From: Proteus terrae
GTDB taxonomy: Bacteria; Pseudomonadota; Gammaproteobacteria; Enterobacterales; Enterobacteriaceae
Length of the DNA: 64,000 nucleotides
Assembly (NCBI RefSeq): GCF_003144325.1
Contig: NZ_PENS01000009.1
Location: forward strand, 146,821-210,820
Direction: 5' to 3'
This document shows, in pieces, positions 62,046 to 64,000 of the stretch. Position numbers and translations under genes: made by a program. The notes beneath the pieces were generated by a model. The model ran no database searches and had not been told where the DNA came from. It saw only the letters and a program-made list of their open reading frames with translations. The stretch's first letter is position 1; the number at the start of each line of letters is the position of its first letter.

Positions 62046-63135
62046 CATCAACCTCCTCTATAGATAAACTTTCTGTGTCTATTTTTACCTCGGCAGACAT
62101 ACCAGCACGCAATTTTGCTAATAATTTATTATTACTATCAAAAGTGATGTAAACAGGAATACGTTGAACAACTTTAGTAAAATTGCCACTCGCATTATCG
62201 GCAGGAATTAGTGCCGATTCTCCACTACTTTGCGCGCCAATATAACGAACTTTTCCTTGATATATTTCATTAGGAAAAGCATCTATATTGATAGAAACAG
62301 TTTGTTCAGGAAGAATTTTTTTTATCTGTGTCTCTTTTAAATTCGCAATGATGTAAATATGATTTAGAGGAGTCAGTGTGACTATTTCTGTGCCAGGCGT
62401 AACTAAACTACCAAGATTGACTTTTATTTTATTTAACTGAGCATCAAAAGGGGCTTCTATTCTTGTATAAGTAAGTTCTGTTTCTGTTTGTTGATAACGT
62501 GTTTGAGCAATATTTTTTTCTGTTAGACGTATTTCTTCTTGAGCTTTAAGTAATACCAATGATTGTTTAGCTTGCTCCCATTCATTTTTAGCTGCGCTTT
62601 GTAATTTTATTAAACGTTGTAAATCAGATTGAGCGTCAAGGTAATTTTGTTGAGTTATAGCCCCACTTCGAATCAAATCTTTTCGTAATAAAGGATTTCT
62701 TTTCGCTTGAGCAACATCAATGACAGTCGCTTCATAGCGATTATGTAAAGTTTCGATATTAAGTTCAGACGCTTTTATCTCTTCTTTTAAATTATTAAGC
62801 TGTAATTGTGCTTTTTTAAACTCGGCAATAGCAGCTTCTTTATTAAGTAACTGTTCGTTATTATTAATAAGAGCAATAATATCTCCTTGTTTAACAAACT
62901 GATAATCCTCCTTTTTTATTTCAGAAATAAATCCCGTCATTCTTGATTTTAATATTGTAGGGTCTGTTTTTATGTAGGCATTATCAGTGGATTGATATCG
63001 TGCATCACTCCACCATTTATCCCAATCTAACGTTGCAGTTGTAATCAATACAATAACTAAAATAACAGCAATCCAAGGAGTATAAGTCATTATAAATTCT
63101 GTTATTTTTTCTTTTCTTGATAGCATATTTTTCAT
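62035..63135 (-). CDS. HlyD/EmrA-type membrane fusion protein
   Basis: Periplasmic adaptor of 366 residues linking the permease to an outer-membrane channel such as TolC. One N-terminal anchor (WIAVILVIVLITTATL), a split lipoyl/barrel-sandwich domain (STDNAYIKTDPTILKSRMTGFISEI; YTRIEAPFDAQLNKIKVNLGSLVTPG), a long coiled-coil hairpin between (about 95-215), and a beta-barrel (YIIANLKETQIKKILPEQTVSINIDAFP). It is the first gene of the two-gene operon, divergent from the TetR gene with two operators between. Confidence 0.9.
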   Translation of the reverse strand: MKNMLSRKEKITEFIMTYTPWIAVILVIVLITTATLDWDKWWSDARYQSTDNAYIKTDPTILKSRMTGFISEIKKEDYQFVKQGDIIALINNNEQLLNKEAAIAEFKKAQLQLNNLKEEIKASELNIETLHNRYEATVIDVAQAKRNPLLRKDLIRSGAITQQNYLDAQSDLQRLIKLQSAAKNEWEQAKQSLVLLKAQEEIRLTEKNIAQTRYQQTETELTYTRIEAPFDAQLNKIKVNLGSLVTPGTEIVTLTPLNHIYIIANLKETQIKKILPEQTVSINIDAFPNEIYQGKVRYIGAQSSGESALIPADNASGNFTKVVQRIPVYITFDSNNKLLAKLRAGMSAEVKIDTESLSIEEVDDDA

Positions 63136-63180
63136 ATTTCATTCCCAAATAACGATATTTCCACTCATTTAATCTTCAAT

Positions 63181-63225
63181 CTAACATTGTTAGGTTTTAC
63201 AAATATGGTAAACTAACAATGTTAG
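63181..63225. promoter_or_regulatory. Paired TetR-type operators
   Basis: CTAACATTGTTAG at 63181-63193 and CTAACAATGTTAG at 63213-63225. They are mirror images, each itself an almost perfect palindrome, with centres 32 bp (three helical turns) apart, between the divergent efflux and TetR genes. Symmetry resembles tetO (TCTATCATTGATAGA). Confidence 0.85.
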
Positions 63226-63253
63226 ATAGAAAAGAGGGAAATGAGAATTATTT

Positions 63254-63886
63254 ATGAAAACACCTAAAATTGAACGGCTGAAAGTATTGGATACCGCCCT
63301 TACATTACTAGAAACAGAAGGTATTGAAGGCTTAACAATGCGTAAACTAGCGGATGCTTTACAAATAAAAGCAGCCTCTCTCTATTGGCACTTTGATAAC
63401 AAACAGACGTTAATTGAAGGGATCGCGGATAGAATAGTCAGCGATGTTGCTATAGATTTTGAATTTCATAATGATTGGAAAAAAGATATAGCACGTCTTT
63501 CTGCTGATTTAAGAAATGCATTTTTACTTCATCGAGACGGAGCAAGAGTATTTGCAGGTACTTATGTCATTTCTGAAAATGTATTACGTATAAATAATAC
63601 TTTTATTAATGCAATTATGCAGTCAGGTGCTTCTGCTCAATTAGCCAGCAAGATGACAATGGCGTTACTCTATTTTATTTTAGGATGTTGTATTGAACAA
63701 CAATCCGTTATGCTCATTGAAAAAGTAGAATTAATGAATAAAAGAGAAGCATTTGAGCAATTAGTCCAAGATAAATTCCCTCAAACTTGGCAAGCAAGAT
63801 ATGTACTTTTTGCCGATGATTTCACAAGCCGTTTCGAATTTGGGTTAGAGCAATTATTACTCGGTTTTCAGCATCAAATTAATTAA
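63254..63886 (+). CDS. TetR-family repressor with TetR-type C-terminal domain
   Basis: 210 residues. The N-terminal helix-turn-helix (about 10-50: LDTALTLLETEGIEGLTMRKLADALQIKAASLYWHFDNKQTLIEGIAD) is very like TetR(B/D). The C-terminal ligand domain has LLHRDGARVFAGTYV and a helix-rich end, as in tetracycline repressors. The ribosome site is weak (GAGGGAAATGAG upstream). It is divergent from an EmrAB-like pump rather than a TetA permease. It presumably represses the pump and itself through the paired operators. The ligand is unknown. Confidence 0.9.
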   Translation: MKTPKIERLKVLDTALTLLETEGIEGLTMRKLADALQIKAASLYWHFDNKQTLIEGIADRIVSDVAIDFEFHNDWKKDIARLSADLRNAFLLHRDGARVFAGTYVISENVLRINNTFINAIMQSGASAQLASKMTMALLYFILGCCIEQQSVMLIEKVELMNKREAFEQLVQDKFPQTWQARYVLFADDFTSRFEFGLEQLLLGFQHQIN

Positions 63887-63891
63887 ATCAT

Positions 63892-63918
63892 AACCACCCG
63901 TAAAACGGGTGGTTTGCT
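63892..63918 (+). terminator. Hairpin after the TetR gene
   Basis: AACCACCCGT-AAA-ACGGGTGGTT, a 10-bp perfect stem, then a short TGCTCTT tail. A second small hairpin (GCCCT/AGGGC) follows at 63922-63934. Confidence 0.75.
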
Positions 63919-63937
63919 CTTGCCCTATAAGGGCTTA

Positions 63938-64000
63938 TTACCGACTGCGCCTAAATGACGCTGCTTTCTCTTCGTTCAAGCTAAGTGTCTTTGCTACTTT
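63938..64000 (-). CDS. C-terminal end of an unidentified gene (runs off the window)
   Basis: On the minus strand the frame is open from the window edge to a TAA at 63938-63940, giving about 20 residues ending AASFRRSR. The hairpins just beyond it fit a gene end with a terminator shared with the TetR gene. Too short to identify. Confidence 0.4.
   Translation of the reverse strand, partial: KVAKTLSLNEEKAASFRRSR

Overview
The window reads as chromosome of a low-GC enterobacterium, most likely Proteus or a close relative in Morganellaceae. DnaA, DnaN, RecF, GyrB, L34, RnpA, YidD, YidC, MnmE and FdoGHI all look very close to their Escherichia coli counterparts. The DNA is AT-rich and the accessory gene mix fits Proteus. 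The genus is inferred by eye and was not tested by any search.

Layout. (1) 1-12.3 kb is core: the end of an AbgT-type transporter, pepT, the leftward dnaA-dnaN-recF-gyrB operon, and the rightward rpmH-rnpA-yidD-yidC-mnmE block. (2) 12.3-30.2 kb is accessory. It holds a hipBA toxin-antitoxin cassette with periodic operator-like repeats, flanked by two 49-bp palindromic direct repeats. Next come a DUF1097 membrane protein and a two-gene operon of a metallophosphoesterase and a protein resembling three-domain Cry delta-endotoxins. Then comes a leftward haem-acquisition cluster: secreted hemophilin-like protein, Slam outer-membrane translocon, TonB-dependent receptor and dedicated TonB. LysR, nitrilase, a secreted protein of unknown function, a TupA-like ATP-grasp protein and a GNAT acetyltransferase follow. 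(3) 29.4-39.4 kb is a selenoprotein block: fdhD, the fdoGHI formate dehydrogenase with an in-frame UGA selenocysteine codon, fdhE, and selA-selB, which supply the machinery to make and insert selenocysteine.

(4) 39.5-55.8 kb has an LTA-synthase-like sulfatase, a molbindin, and a complete leftward cellulose operon (bcsO-like, bcsA, bcsB, bcsC, bcsD, a PAS-GGDEF diguanylate cyclase, a galU copy and bcsZ). It therefore encodes precursor supply, c-di-GMP activation, synthesis, export and trimming together. The operon is preceded by 1.4 kb of very AT-rich DNA without a convincing gene. (5) 55.8-64 kb holds a NADAR protein, nagK, a rhomboid protease, satP, ygiW, a copper-type DUF411 gene, an EmrAB-like pump and a divergent TetR regulator with paired operators.

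The best candidates for undescribed biology are the phosphoesterase/Cry-like pair; the complete hemophilin-Slam-receptor-TonB cluster; a SoxR-box promoter driving a transcript of about 130 nt with a possible 21-codon ORF and a strong terminator; the repeat architecture around hipBA; and a near-identical 21-bp motif found upstream of two unrelated genes 41 kb apart.
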